Assembly: GCA_028023455.1 (NCBI GenBank)
Contig: JAQFVV010000205.1
Span: 622,001-686,000 of the forward strand
From: Epiperipatus broadwayi
Lineage: Eukaryota; Onychophora; Udeonychophora; Euonychophora; Peripatidae
Direction: 5' to 3'
Length of the DNA stretch: 64,000 nt
Of the stretch, positions 1 through 11,689 are shown in pieces. The position numbers were made by a program, and so were the translations under genes. Below the pieces are notes generated by a model that was not told where the DNA came from, made no database searches, and saw only the letters and a program-made list of their open reading frames with translations. The first letter of the stretch is position 1, and every line of letters starts with the position of its first letter.

Positions 1-475
1 TAAGTCTTCCCATATTCTGCCCCATCCCATTTCCACAACATAATCTTTGTCAACTCTATGGCCTTTATATCTAAATCCCCCTCATCTTTTTGCAAAACCA
101 GCATAAAAACTAATAACTCACTTTCTGTATAGTCACTTTGTTCATACCTATTCTCCCATAACTTTATTATCTGTACCCTTTCTGCTTTCAAGCATTTACA
201 TTCAATCAACAGGTGCCTAATATTTTCTATACCTTCCTTACACAATTTGCACACTTGTGTTAAAAGTGGATAGAAACCAGTCTCTACCTTGTGTGAGAAT
301 CTTGTAGTAAAAAATTACACTACAAAAATATTCATTGTTATGTAAAATGTCTGTGCATATAATATCATTAAAACTTTCTATTTCAAACACATTGTAATAT
401 TGATTTTTAATATTATATCTATCAAAAACACTCCACTCAAGTTTAATTTTATGATTAATTTCACTCATTACATTT
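1..475 (-). mobile_element. 3' coding end of an L2/CR1-like LINE, antisense
   Basis: On the minus strand this encodes the last part of a LINE ORF2, running off the window start. The reading includes a zinc-knuckle-like motif, CKLCKEGIENIRHLLIEC (C-x2-C-x8-H-x4-C), followed by a segment ending in a WKWDGAEYGKT-like stretch. The same order recurs at 22,999-23,220 and at 48,800-49,060, so this is one LINE family. The upstream segment (238-468) reads NNEYFCSV...TQGRDWF and is frameshifted relative to the knuckle. In L2/CR1-type LINEs such a C..C..H..C block lies after the RT. The copy is inactive and 5'-truncated. The family match rests on internal comparison and motif recognition, without a search. 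Confidence 0.75.
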
Positions 476-1426
476 TCATCTGTATTAATAAATAAACAGG
501 TATCAATTGTTTTTAACTAATCGTTATCAATTTTTTTCTTTCTTTTAAAAGCATTACACATTCTTTTCCTCTATGCAAAAAGCAACCGAATGGTTAACAA
601 GTTATGAATTCTGATCTATAAATTTTTAGCATTAATCTTTAGTCTTATTTTAACATTAGTCTTTTTTTATATATATCTAATTTAAATATCATTGTTGCAT
701 TTTGATAAATATTCTTACCAATGACAAAAGTTCTCATATGTTTCCAATAGCGATTATCTTTACTCTACTCTAAAGCCATTTACTGTAAATTTGACTAACT
801 AATGGATATTAGATGGTATAGTGCTATATATCCCCCATCACCAGGCTAACTGGATTCTGTTTTTTTTATTTTTGTCAGGGAAAACTAGGACTCAAATCTA
901 AAACTAAGGCACTTACACATTTAAAAGTCACCTTTTATTCTTTTGTTTAATGCTAATAACAAAATATTTAAAATATATATAAGATTTCAAATTCAGACAA
1001 CTTACTTGCATAGTTATATAGTTCAGACAGCAAATCAGTTTACAAATATTTTTGATACTTTAATTCTAAAATAATTGTTCTTGGAAGGATTTGAATATGC
1101 ATAAAAATGAGTTAGCCTGGTTTTGAAACTTCAGTATTTTTTTAATTTCAGGTCTTTAGATCAAATGATAAAAAAAGAAAAAAATAGATGCTAGAGAAAT
1201 AAGTATATTAGTTACAAAATTAAATTTTTACTGTTAATTAATGACTGCAAAAGCCAGAAACTGGTCAGACTGGAGATAGTGTTTTTATAACAGTATGCCA
1301 GTTGGTGTCCATTAATTAGTCATCTTATAGTAAATAATTGATCTGAATAAATATTCTTCAGAATTTGGCAATATTCTCTATTTATATTCTGATGTTCCAT
1401 AGTTTTAATCAGTGTAAAAAGTGTTT
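476..1426. other. AT-rich spacer, no gene seen
   Basis: No coding signal is visible. A segment near 740-810 (gccatttactgtaaatttga and flanks) resembles parts of 24,640-24,720 and 27,880-27,930, so an old dispersed repeat is present. Confidence 0.5.
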
Positions 1427-1534
1427 AAAGAATGGTGGTCGAGAGGTCAGTCAGCTGCATTACAAGCAGTTGTCCTGGGTTAGTGGGTTCACTTCCCAGC
1501 CGATGCTATGACACATGAAAAAAAAAAAAGAATG
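1427..1534 (+). mobile_element. tRNA-derived SINE with poly(A) and target duplication
   Basis: A tRNA-like body of about 80 bp holds an A-box-like start (tggtcgagaggtcag), an anticodon-stem region with ctgc...gcag, and a B box (gggttcacttcccag). It is followed by ccgatgctatgacacatg and a run of A. The direct repeat aaagaatg flanks it at 1427-1434 and 1527-1534 and is a likely target-site duplication. Closely similar bodies lie at 49,760-49,858 and 35,320-35,392. Parts of the body resemble tRNA-Gly(UCC), which is also seen at 58,425-58,496. The element is short, with almost no tRNA-unrelated region. Confidence 0.85.
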
Positions 1535-1734
1535 AACTTCTTTCTTTTGGTACATATATTTAATACAAACTAGCAATTCATGCTGACTAATCCATTCTGT
1601 AACTTCTCTTAATATTTGGATGTTACTGACAGGGAGTAATCTCATATTCTGAATATAATCTTTTGCTTTAATAGACTAGACCCCATTTGAATCCATGCTC
1701 ATTAGGAGTAACTATGGATCATAGCCTAACTGCT

Positions 1735-1812
1735 CTGCATGATTTGCTGCAGTTGGTAGAGCATTCAACTTTGGGATTGGGAGATCCGAGGATCATTTTG
1801 GTGCTTGTAATT
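1735..1812 (+). repeat. Degenerate tRNA-like segment
   Basis: An A-box-like stretch (gcagttggtagagcattcaa) is followed about 35 bp later by a weak B-box-like gatccgaggatcattttg. The arms do not fold into a clean cloverleaf. It may be an old SINE of a different family from the one at 1427. Confidence 0.3.
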
Positions 1813-2489
1813 CTAGCACTCATACTTCTTACAAATTTCTGAGCAATATAGCCATATGACCTTTTTATGGCCTAACTTATTTTCATTTAGCTAAGGATAG
1901 ATAAAATTTAATTTTTGGGAATAATCTGCTGTTTCTACTTGGAATTCTAATTCATATACTCTACAGACTGCTTCGTTAGCCCTCGCATATTCTCATGATA
2001 AATACTGTGCCCTGTTTGGGAAAAAAGTTCCTATGCCAAACTTCTGGGACCACAATTAAATATTACTACAAGAAATATTACTGACATGCTCAAGTCTACT
2101 CCTTCACAGTGGTTTTCTTTCATATATTCCTCACAAGTCTCATTAATAGATTAAGGAAAATTCATCTGCATCATGAATAAAATTTATCAGCCACTGATCT
2201 ATATAAATATGGGCAAACAAACTATGAATCACACAGTTAATAGCTGCCAAATCTACAGTTCCAGTAACAGAATTGAAGAATTTAGTAAATCCATTAGTGA
2301 ATATATCTCTTAGTTAGAATCACTACAGGTTCCTTTATGAATTAGACATTTGCTATACATCTTTGTCAATTCCATTTCTTCACCTAATTCTTTTAAAATA
2401 TTGATATACATTCCATTACTTTCTGAACTTTTCCATTTTTTATACATTTCTTGGTATCATACTTTTCATTTAAAATTTTTCACATTTCA
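1813..2489. other. AT-rich spacer
   Basis: No gene, repeat or RNA signal that I can support. The predicted peptide starting at 2350 on the plus strand is a shadow of the antisense LINE fragment that follows. Confidence 0.5.
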
Positions 2490-3060
2490 AATTATCACCA
2501 TCATTTTCAACTATTATCGATCCATTGCAGATGAAATCCTCTCCAAATTCAATACATCTTCTCTGATCTTTAGCCTCTCTTCTCCAAATCTCTCCAGCAC
2601 ACTTCCTTATTCCACCCATTTCACATGTCACTTATTAAGTCTTTTACAATCACTTTGAATATAGTTTCAGATTTCAACTGTCCATCTATTATCATCTCTT
2701 CTACCAATATGTCCAACCCACCTCCATTTCAGTCTTTTCAAATTATTTAAATAAGGTGTTGTAATTATAGGTATTATTGTGTTATCTCTCTATTATTAGG
2801 AATTTTTCCAAAAAATTTAAAATTTTCATTATATTCTTTTTTTAAGAAACATTTGTAAGTATTCCATCATATCCTGGAGCCTATGTGTTTTTGGTAGATT
2901 AAATTGCATGCCTCAATTCTTCATTTTGACATGTTATTTCAACTGGAATTATATTTTTTTACTGTTTGTTTTTGTAGATATCTTGCATCTATTTCATAAT
3001 ATCTTTTTGGTTTTAATTACCATATAACTTTTCCCTTTTGCTAGGCCTCTACACGCTAAT
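2490..3060 (-). mobile_element. RTE-like LINE remnant with internal deletion, antisense
   Basis: Two LINE pieces lie in minus-strand order. Positions 3060-2811 encode an RT amino-terminal block resembling 'AI.S.KN..APGYDGI', the usual segment before RT motif A. Positions 2760-2490 encode the carboxy-terminal tail seen in RTE-type LINEs, of the form GH..RRDDNRWTVEI...KRL...VKWVE. The middle of the RT is missing. Related tails occur at 8255-8465 and 23,958-24,310 (minus) and at 26,390, 29,300, 31,090 and 35,440 (plus). Several frameshifts and stops make it inactive. Confidence 0.65.
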
Positions 3061-3076
3061 ATAAATTGCGCGCAAG

Positions 3077-3376
3077 TTGATCAAGCTATGTCAAAAAAAA
3101 GAAAGTTGTATTTCGATTTCTATTAAAAACATAGCTATATTTCCTGATCAACTCAGCCTTGTAATTGTTGAGAATTATGCTATCGATGAAAATCAGTTTT
3201 TAATTTATTTGAAAGGCGCCAGAGTTCTGCAAGAACCCACTGAACCATCACATAGCATCTGGCAAACAAAAAAGAAAAATACTTTTAAACTAATAGGTAT
3301 TGAATCATACCGTAATGAGAATTATTTTTTTAAGATTATTATTCCTGGGCTTATTCAAACATATTGGCAAAGGTAA
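3077..3376 (+). CDS. Hypothetical 99-aa open frame, possibly an exon
   Basis: I do not recognise this protein. The open frame is 100 codons long in AT-rich DNA and its composition is more protein-like than its neighbours, with mixed charged and hydrophobic residues (for example YLKGARVLQEPTEPSHSIWQ). It has no membrane segment or obvious motif. Its last codons are ttggcaaaggtaaat, and the agGTAAAT there matches a splice donor, so it could be the end of an exon rather than a complete gene. It could equally be a fragment of a transposon frame or chance. No partner exon was found. Confidence 0.25.
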   Translation: MIKLCQKKESCISISIKNIAIFPDQLSLVIVENYAIDENQFLIYLKGARVLQEPTEPSHSIWQTKKKNTFKLIGIESYRNENYFFKIIIPGLIQTYWQR

Positions 3377-3739
3377 ATTACGTTTTTAAATCTTATTAAA
3401 CTACTAATAGATTTAATAATAAAAAATAATAACTCTTATTAATAACGTACAAATGAAAATTGGTATTAGAAATATTTTTATTCTAATAGATTAAAAAAAT
3501 GTTTGATATAAATTATTTATCAAATAAATTGGAGAGAACCCACTTAATTCGGACATGAATCAATTAAAAAAAAAAAAAACAATTTTACAATTACTGTTCA
3601 CTTCCAAATTTCTTCTAGAAAGTTCTTTAAAAAAATGAATGTCTCTTGTACAAGAAAATTAATGTCTCTATCGGGATTGTTTAAACATACTTTTAGAAAT
3701 TGTTTGAAAATGTTTAATTTGGTCACAATCAGGAGTAAT
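3377..3739. other. AT-rich spacer with a weak minus-strand open frame
   Basis: A 64-codon minus-strand frame (3598-3792) contains a protein-like run (FLKVCLNNPDRDINFLVQET) but has no recognisable domain. I do not call it a gene. Poly(A) lies at 3567-3579. Confidence 0.3.
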
Positions 3740-4095
3740 GAAGTATAACTTACCGGTAAGTTTTGTGAATTCAGTAGTAGATAACTATGCATAGTTTTTT
3801 GGGTAGAATGAGCTCGGCCTTTTGGTTATTATTTGATCTTGTGCTCCATTCTCCTAGTCGGTCACGAAGACTTTTCCTGGTGTACATCTTCAGGCACAAT
3901 GTTCGCAGAAGCTCCGGTTCACTCCGACATGCCGAATTATTTCAATGTAGGGTGATCCTGGATGTATTATTGTTATCCAGGACCGACTAGAGAGACTAAT
4001 GGAACAAGATGTTCTTCAAACTGATCTCTGTCTTTTATACTAGAGGCCCAGTTTTCCGACTTCTGCGCATATCTTTTGTTTGTCAAAATATACAT
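3740..4095. other. GC-richer island with inverted repeats, unidentified
   Basis: Base composition changes abruptly from the flanks. A perfect 16-bp palindrome, aacttaccggtaagtt (3747-3762), contains a GTAAGT donor consensus on both strands. A 10-bp inverted pair, ctagtcggtc (3854-3863) and gaccgactag (3981-3990), would close a ~137-nt domain that includes an inner hairpin, cctggat/atccagg (3951-3982). A TATA-like cttttatactag lies at 4031. It could be an LTR or promoter fragment, a structured RNA gene or a mobile-element end. No protein was recognised on either strand. Confidence 0.35.
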
Positions 4096-4639
4096 TGATA
4101 ATCATATATATTCTTTATAAAATTTATGTTACAAAGTCTTTATTTTTTTCAGCATAATTCTGCCATCTTTAATTAGTTGAAATATTTTTACTTTCTCTTA
4201 TCTTTTTTTACTTTACTTTTGGAATTCTTTTGTTCTCTCCAATTCTACTTTTATTTCTACTTACATAAAAAAAAACGAAAGAATAATTTAACTTTCATTG
4301 TACGTTATTTTTTTTTTAAAAAAAATTAATCAAAAAAAAAATCTAAATTTACTTTTATTTTTTTAGCTTTTACCAAATGCCAATATATTTGCAACGTATA
4401 TAATTAAATGTTACAACCATATTATCTGTTCTCCTTATTGCTAATATACTTTGGCTCCCAAGGACAAGCTAACATTTTTTATCTTTGGCTACATTTTAAA
4501 TTTTCTTTATCTTTTTATGCTTACATTTTCTTGTGCCTTTATCTGTTTTTGTATCCTCTATATTTTTTTAAAGGTGTGACTTATTTATTTGTAAATCAAT
4601 ATTTTTTTGATATATTTGGTTAAAAGTAGTTGATGTTAT
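4096..4639. other. AT-rich spacer
   Basis: Low-complexity A and T runs dominate. The hydrophobic open frame at 4408-4623 has the composition expected from T-rich DNA and is not called. Confidence 0.5.
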
Positions 4640-5345
4640 TTTGTGTGCCACTGTTAATAGTAAGAGAAGACTAAGAAGGTCACATAATAGTTAGAATACA
4701 TTTAAAAAGTTATATGACATTCTTATAGTAAAAAAAATTCATACAATACTCTGATAATAGCAAGAATATATTAACATAGACATGTGTTTTGTTAGTAATA
4801 AAAATAAAGTCACATGTTATCTTTTGGTAGTAAGATTAAGGTTAGAAAATTATGACATATTCGGTTAGCAATAAGAGTAAATGAAGAAAGTCAAATAATT
4901 TTCCATTAGTTGTAGGAGTCAAGCAACAACTGAGAAAGTTATGCAATGTTCTACCAGTAATAAAAACTACCTGATAAAATTATGCGATGTTCTTCTGGCA
5001 ATAAGAATCAACTAAGAAAGATATGTGATGTTCTGTTAGTAATAAAATTTAGATGAAAAAATCATGTAATGTTATATTTTAGTAAGATTCAGCTGAGAAA
5101 GTCATGTGATATTATTATTAGTGAGGAATAAGTCAAGTAACTTTCTATTAATAGTAAGAATCAGCTGAGAAAATCACGTGACCTTCTATCGATAATAAGA
5201 AGTAAAAAAAATCATGAGAGATCCTGTTAATAGTAAAAGGAAGTGACGTTCTGTTAATAATAAGAGGAGGTGACAAAATCATGTGACATTCTGTTATTTC
5301 TTTCAGCTGAGAAAATCATGTGACAGTCTGCTAATAATAACAGTA
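4640..5345 (+). repeat. Degenerate ~41-bp minisatellite array
   Basis: About 15-17 diverged copies of a unit close to ttctgttagtaataagaatc followed by agctgagaaagtcatgtgatg. Unit starts such as 4993, 5031 and 5073 are 38-42 bp apart. Recurrent words are 'gtaataag', 'gagaaagtca' and 'atgtgatgttctg'. The array carries no open frame. Confidence 0.8.
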
Positions 5346-6224
5346 TAAAGATATGCAGTGATTAAAAAAAAAATTAAAAATAATTTACCTTTAAATGTTT
5401 CATTTCTCAAAAATAAACATTTCAATTTTCTTTGTTTTCATTTACATTAAGACTTTCTTATTAACTTTATTATTATATTTTAAAGGTATTGATATTTTCA
5501 ATATTTACACGTTAAATTGCAAAAAATTCCATTTTGAGTTTCTTTCACTCTCAACATAGTTTATTATTACTTTCAACACTATTTTTTTTTAAAAAAACTT
5601 TTCTTTAAGAGTGTTATTAATGAGTTTTAAATTGAAAATTATGAAGTTGAAAGAAATGAAGCAAGTATCCATCAATAAACATATTAAAGTTAAAAGCAAT
5701 TATTATAAATATTCATATTAATATTGAAATCATTTTACAACAGAATAAATTGCCTTCCACTTGATCACGTGTCTTAAGAAATCTTAAGGAAACAAAACAT
5801 TTAAATAAATGAGTGAAACGGAGAAAAATATTTTTATTTTTTTTAAAAAAAAAAAAACAATATAAAAACCGGTATTAAAAGTTTGAAAATACTGTAATTT
5901 TGAATAAAATAATCAATATTAAAAGATAAATTATTATGAAAGTTAACTTATAATTACTAACGAAATTCTTAAATTACAAAAAAAGGGATGTGTATATGTA
6001 TATCGTAAGAAAAATACGAGGAGTACACTGGTAATTGTTACCAAAAGAAGTCGAAAACATATCTGCTAGGAAAATGCTTCTTCACCTTACCACAAGCTAT
6101 TAAAAATGGACGGAACGAATCTTTGCCTTGCATGGAAATAGTTTAAGGAAGAAGTATCAAGGTCAACATTCTTATACAATTTACTTGAAGAGCAAATATT
6201 CTTCTCAAAATATATATACTGTGG
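5346..6224. other. AT-rich spacer
   Basis: No gene signal. Poly(A) and poly(T) runs lie around 5582 and 5845. Confidence 0.5.
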
Positions 6225-6450
6225 CAAACCTTCATGCATCCATTGATTGCTAGGGCTTGCACTAGGTGGTACTACTGTATGGAAAGTTTACTACTGTCAG
6301 TAGCCTGTGCAAGCATATGAAATGGTGATCACGTTATGTTTTGATGGTTTTATACTTATCCTGCCTATGGTATAATGGTGATATTTTTGAAAAAGCAAAG
6401 AAACCAAAATGTATAGATACAGAATTGAGTTTAAATCTATTTGACTGTAA
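6225..6450 (+). repeat. Family A repeat fragment
   Basis: It contains the family A end block (catccattgattgct...ggcttgcactaggtgg...actactgtatgga) and continues into a segment (aagcatatgaaatggtgatc ... cctgcctatggtataatg ... aaaccaaaatgtatag) that matches the body of family A at 53,735-53,835. The hammerhead-like part is absent here. Confidence 0.7.
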
Positions 6451-6859
6451 GTGAACGAGCTTACTGTGTTTTCATCTTTAACTTCTGCACTGGTGGAGGA
6501 TTATGATACAGGTGGAAAGAAGGGGTGCACAAACCAAAAAACTTGAAAATTTTTCTGTAGTGCAAATGACCAGTCCCTTTTGAATAAGATATTGAAAGTG
6601 AGAAAAACCAACCATTAATTTGCATAAGAATGGAGTAATGAAAAATATTGATCTGTTGATACTGTCATTGACATTCAGGTGTTTGACATTTCTAGTTCAC
6701 CTGGTAAGTAAAAATAAAAAATAATCGAATGCTTTTATTGCTTGAGATTTCATAAGACATTTGAGCACCAAAAATACCAGTATTGGACTGATCTTATATC
6801 TTACATTCTAGAAAATGATACTCTCCCACAGCACTAAATTCCACAAGGTACATATGGGT

Positions 6860-7680
6860 AACGATTGTTCATAAAAAATGGTTCGTGAAAATTATACTAT
6901 AGAAATATTATTCATTATTGGATAATATCTAGTCTAATGAATGACTAATAAAAAATATTATTATACTTTTATTAAGTGATTTGCATCAAAGTTGTGAGGG
7001 CCGTAAGTTTGATACATCAATTAAGCTGTAGTAAATGGCTATTTATATATGCTGAACAGTGATAAAGATATGTGTAAGATATTGTGATGTGGACCAATTG
7101 ATGAGTGCTGGTTTAGTGTAAAATGTGTCTCTTGGGGATCATACATCTTTTTACATGTCTTTGGTTATATATTTATAAATTATACACCTTCATGAATTTT
7201 TAAAAGTGGTTAAAAACCAATCCTTACATTTGTGTGATAAAAATTACACTACAGAAATATTATTCATTATTGGATAATCTCTAGTCTAATGAATGACTAA
7301 TAAAAATGATTAATATACTTTCATTAAGTGATTTATGTCAAAGTTGTGATGGGAGAAAGTTTGACACATCAATTAATCTGTAGTAATTTATTATATATAT
7401 ATATATATTGAGCCATGGTGAAGATATGTGTAAGAGATTGTGGTCTGGGATAACTGATGAGTGCTGATTCAGCACAAAATGTGCATCTTGGGGGTCAGAT
7501 ATCTTTTTCACATGTTTTTGATCATATATTTATAATTACATCCTTCCATAATGTGTTAAAAATGGATAGAAACCAGTCCCACCTTGCGTGAGAGTGGTTA
7601 GTGGAAAATACACTACAGAAATATTATTCATTGTTAGATAATCTCTGGTCTAATGAATGACTAATAAAAATTATTAAGGG
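6860..7680. repeat. Tandem array (~352-364 bp unit) derived from LINE sequence
   Basis: Units align from the word agaaatattattcatt at 6901, 7253 and 7617, giving periods of 352 and 364 bp over about 2.2 units. The segment aaaagtgg(t/a)(t/a)a(a/g)aaaccagtc ... acactacagaaatatt also aligns with positions 262-335, where the minus strand encodes LINE ORF2. The array is therefore an amplified piece of the same LINE 3' coding region plus extra sequence. A (TA)n run lies at 7393-7408. Confidence 0.75.
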
Positions 7681-8254
7681 TGGCCTCAGTTTCTGCACTG
7701 GTTGATGGTTTTGATCTGGCAAAGTGGAGATGGAAATTGCACTTAAAAATGAATTGATTTTAAAATATTCATTTTTTAAATTAATAAACCATTTTCAAAA
7801 GTAAAAGTTTTGATTTCTGAATGAAATTGGAATCAAATGATATTGTAAGAGATCACCATGATCAAACTGTGTCTCATGAAGTCCAATGTGACTCGCATAA
7901 AGTTTTTGAAATAAAATCATCATGTAATTTATATCATTATAATATATTCTTATATTAATTTGAAATCATACACATTTTATTATTTTGTGGTGGCAATTTT
8001 GTAATGATTCTTTACTTCATCTGCTTCGATCCCTTTATTGTCACTGTTTCCTGGAAATATAACACATTGTTTAAACCTATTGTAAAATTATAAGATAAAT
8101 TTTTGTTTCTGTTGAATACTTCAAACTTTAATTGAATATATCTCAATTTTAACATGTGTCTCTTATAGATATGAAGTTTTGCCATCCCTTCTATAATATG
8201 TTCCATCTTGGAGTTCATCATCCCTATTAAGAAAAAGCTGCTGAATATTTTAAA
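7681..8254. other. AT-rich spacer
   Basis: No supported feature. Minus-strand open frames here overlap AT-rich DNA and the antisense LINE tail that follows. Confidence 0.45.
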
Positions 8255-8465
8255 TGTTATTGGCTTGGCCACCTTCATCATCATCAACAACAACCATTAT
8301 CAATCCTCTGCAGGATGAAGGTCTTTTCAAGTTCAATCCATCTTTTCTGATCTTTAGCTTCTCTTCTCCACATCACCCCTGCACACTTTTTTATTTCATC
8401 TATCCATCTCACATGTGGTCTCTTTCTGGGTCTTTTACAATCTCTTGAAATTAAGTTTAAAATTT
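8255..8465 (-). mobile_element. RTE-like LINE carboxy-terminal tail, antisense
   Basis: The plus strand begins with cttcatcatcatcaacaaca and continues through ctgcaggatgaaggtctttt, ccacatcacccctgcaca and catctatccatctcacatg, a pattern that is the complement of the RTE-type ORF2 tail. Translated on the minus strand it gives a KRPRK...HVRWIDEI-like block and a following W..A-type block, with stops. It is a short dead fragment. Confidence 0.6.
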
Positions 8466-8929
8466 CAATTATCTACCTTACAGCATCTTATTTAGAAAAT
8501 AAAAGTTTAACACAACAAGTAAGGATGGATATACTTCATCCTAAAACACACATCATCTGGGCTATTCCTTGACTCTATAATAAATCAGACATTTTTTTTA
8601 CACATACAGCCCACTAAAAAGCATCACCTGTTACTCTATCACTGAAAATTAAAATATATCTATCACAAGTATCACATGATTCAAAAATAGGTTTTCACAT
8701 CGTATGCAAAATTTAAAGCAATAGACTTCTTTATAAGAACCTTTACAGTGATTAATTTTATACTATTTTTTATATCTATTTACATATTACTTAATATGCA
8801 TATCTTGAACTCATCTGGGCAGCATATGCAGATTCTTTAGGATATGATTCTTTGAGTATGAGCAATAAAACTGGCAAGATGAAAATGTAATCCAAGGATA
8901 CTGATTTCAGGCTTATAGCACGAAAGGCT
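8466..8929. other. AT-rich spacer
   Basis: Nothing supportable seen. Confidence 0.45.
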
Positions 8930-9095
8930 TCTGGGTCCAAGAACTAAGGAAGCCTAACATTTCTTATCATTAGTCAATGATCAAACAAGGGTGTTTGACA
9001 TAGTAAGTTAAGCCAATAGGAAAAAGGCACTTGCAATAAAGCCTGGAAAAAACTTATAAGGCATAAAACATTTATTGATATGTCTATAACAACAT
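8930..9095. repeat. Dispersed repeat, partner at 10,700-10,860
   Basis: The series of words gcctaacattt, cagtga/agtcaatgatca, aaaggcac, aataaagcctg, and attgatat occurs in the same order at 10,705-10,845. It also shares an 'aataaagcc' block with 14,287-14,425. The element type is unknown. Confidence 0.5.
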
Positions 9096-10699
9096 GAACA
9101 AAAGATAATATAATCAAAGTATCTCTTAATTATATATTAGGTATCCAGAAACATTTAAACTTTACTTAAATATCAACTATTAATAATAAATAGTATTCAT
9201 GTCAGTATGTGACACAATACTTTGAATGATATTTTTAACTTCTCTTCTTTCAGTATTTCTGTTTTGACTAATGACCTAACTAGCATGGGAACTAAATGTG
9301 AGATTTTTAGATTACAATAAGTTTAGTATAGACAATATACTTATATTTGAATATTCGTAAATATTGAATTTAAAGTGATTGTCTAATCAACTAGATCATT
9401 TTGTCAAAGGAAACAGCCAATAGAAATTTAATGTATTTATCTATGAGAGTACTCTTGATATCTCCATTTTTTCTCTACAGCAAGGGTAGTTGATCATTTT
9501 CACAACATTATGAATTGTCCAACTAGGTTGAATTATGAGTACATTTGCTATTCTCATTTGAACAGCTTCTCTAATTTTGTTTTGCTTTTCTTCTTTGCCT
9601 ATTATTCTTATTTTTTCCCAATTGAATGCATATTCATTGGTACATGCATGTTTCTTTACTTTAGATATGACTGTTCTTTCTTTTTTATTTTTGTCATATT
9701 TGCCTTAATAAACTTATAGGTGTTAAAATTTGGCTTTGTGGCTTTGGTAGTTGAAAATGAATTTCATTCTATGTCAAAGTTATAATTAATTATTTAGTTG
9801 CTAAAGTTGAATGCTATTTTGTTTTTTATATTGTTGTGTTTATATGTGAATTTAAATAAACACAAACACATATAAATATGTTTATAATATATATTTATTA
9901 ACATAACATAAAACAAATACACACATATTTACACTGCATGCAGCAATTATATCACTGCCTGATATCATTGATGTGACTCCAAGTGCTCTTATAATTTTAC
10001 CTATCACTTCCAGCTATATCATACCTGACTACCTTATGAGTAGTGATACTCACAGCTTGTCTCATGTTAGCATTAGGTTTTAGCAGTTTTCAGTCCTGAA
10101 TATGGACTTACCTCACTGCATCTTCTGTTTACCTTGATAGTTGATGTCTATGAGAAGATGTGAATTGTGTGACAGAAGATATGATCAGAATCATATCTCC
10201 AAATGGATTGACTATTTATTGCCAGATCTCCATTTATAATGAAAACATTCAGATCCAGTGTATTATTATCTATTGGCCTGTTCTTGGCATTAGATATATA
10301 TTATTAATCTGTTTACACATTGTTTCATGGCAATGAATGCTTAATCTGATCTAGATAAGATGGAATCTAGACTAGCCCATTATCTGAAGGTAAGCTGAGG
10401 TATGACAATTTTTAATCTTTAGTTTGTGTTCTTTCAATTATTTTTCAATGGGTCAGTTGGTTTCATTGATATATGTTCAACCACATTTACATGGTATTTT
10501 GCATCATGCAGCTTTTATTTTTTCAGCATTTTTCAGTTTGGGTTTTATAAATTTGAGACTCCTTGTTATATATTATAAATGTGAAAGCTATTCTGATATT
10601 ATCCCTGGTATGCATAGGTATGCTACAGCTTTTATGACTCTGCACCAGATCATACAGAGTAAATAAACAGGCTACAATAATAAAGTATCCCATTCAAAC
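9096..10699. other. AT-rich spacer
   Basis: No gene. A short (CA/TA)-rich stretch spans about 9835-9925. Open frames at 9510 and 10,424 on the plus strand lack recognisable domains and are not called. Confidence 0.45.
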
Positions 10700-10860
10700 C
10701 CTAATTGAGCCTAACATTTTTTAATTTTTAGTGATCAGCCAAAAATCACGGTGATCACCGAAATGATGCCATAGTATAAAGGCACATAAAATAATGCCTG
10801 AAAGATAAAATTGATAAAGCCTAAAAAATTATTGATATTTAAATAAACTTATGGACAATT
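10700..10860. repeat. Dispersed repeat, partner at 8,930-9,095
   Basis: Second copy of the repeat described at 8930. It contains a small palindrome, cacggtgatcaccg (10,748-10,761). Confidence 0.5.
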
Positions 10861-11014
10861 GTAAGGATCGTTGGGCTTATTCACATAGCCTAAATTGAGA
10901 CATTGGTTTATATTCTCTAAAATATCTCCTCACAATATTTGCTTTAACTAAAACAAAAAGAACAATAACATGCTTATTTTTTTCAAATCCTGCCTTTTTT
11001 TAAAAATATTTTTT

Positions 11015-11105
11015 ATTTCAGTTTCCCCCCAATATTTTGACCATATTATATGGTCATTGACAAGGGCTGATTGGTCATTTACAAGGGCTGATTATTTTTG
11101 TAAAA
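11015..11105 (-). repeat. Hairpin-bearing dispersed repeat (partner at 35,855-35,935)
   Basis: The perfect 19-nt palindrome tgaccatattatatggtca (11,038-11,056) sits in a shared block: cagtttccccccaatatttt before it and ttgacaagggctga after it. On the minus strand it reads cttgtcaA-hairpin-AAAA, reminiscent of the TGATGA-stem-GAAAC motifs seen elsewhere in this window. The block ttacaagggctgatt is duplicated 24 bp downstream. Confidence 0.6.
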
Positions 11106-11676
11106 TATGTATATATTACCTTTAAAAAACATCTGTATTATTATTAATAAGAAAATAATAATAATAAAACTTTTTAGAACTCATTACTTAGCCAGGCTTA
11201 GCTACTTGATGGCATTCTGGCTAGCCAAGAACATCTACAAATGCTGTTTATCCAGCCTAGACTTATGGCTAAGAAAACAGTTGTTTATTTTAGCCATTGC
11301 AGGCTGCTTGATGGAATTTCACAGAAATATTATGGCCTATTTTATGCTTTGTGACACTTTATGCAAATTTGCACAATTCACAGTTGGCTACCATATCATC
11401 TGACAGTGTCTGGATTTGAAGTGGCCACAGAACTTTTGAAATGTCCATAGCAGAGTAATTTCATTTTTACTTAAATCATGTAGTTTAACTCATCAAAAAT
11501 TGTCATACCATCCCTACCCTTCTCTACACAACTTAAAAAGTCATGCTTTCATGAGAAAATATACAAGGCAAATAAAATGTCATCACTGAGACAAAAATTA
11601 TTTTTGATTTGTTTTTATTTTTAAAAAAAGGTAATAAAAATTGGTTTTAAAAATAAAAGTTTTACTATATTATCAG
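11106..11676. other. AT-rich spacer
   Basis: A 98-codon plus-strand frame (11,107-11,403) has no recognisable domain. It is left uncalled. Nothing else seen. Confidence 0.4.
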
Positions 11677-11689
11677 TAAAGATGTTTTT

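Noticed and set aside
4408-4623. 71-codon membrane-like frame
   Set aside because: Composition is explained by T-rich low-complexity DNA, with no conserved motif.
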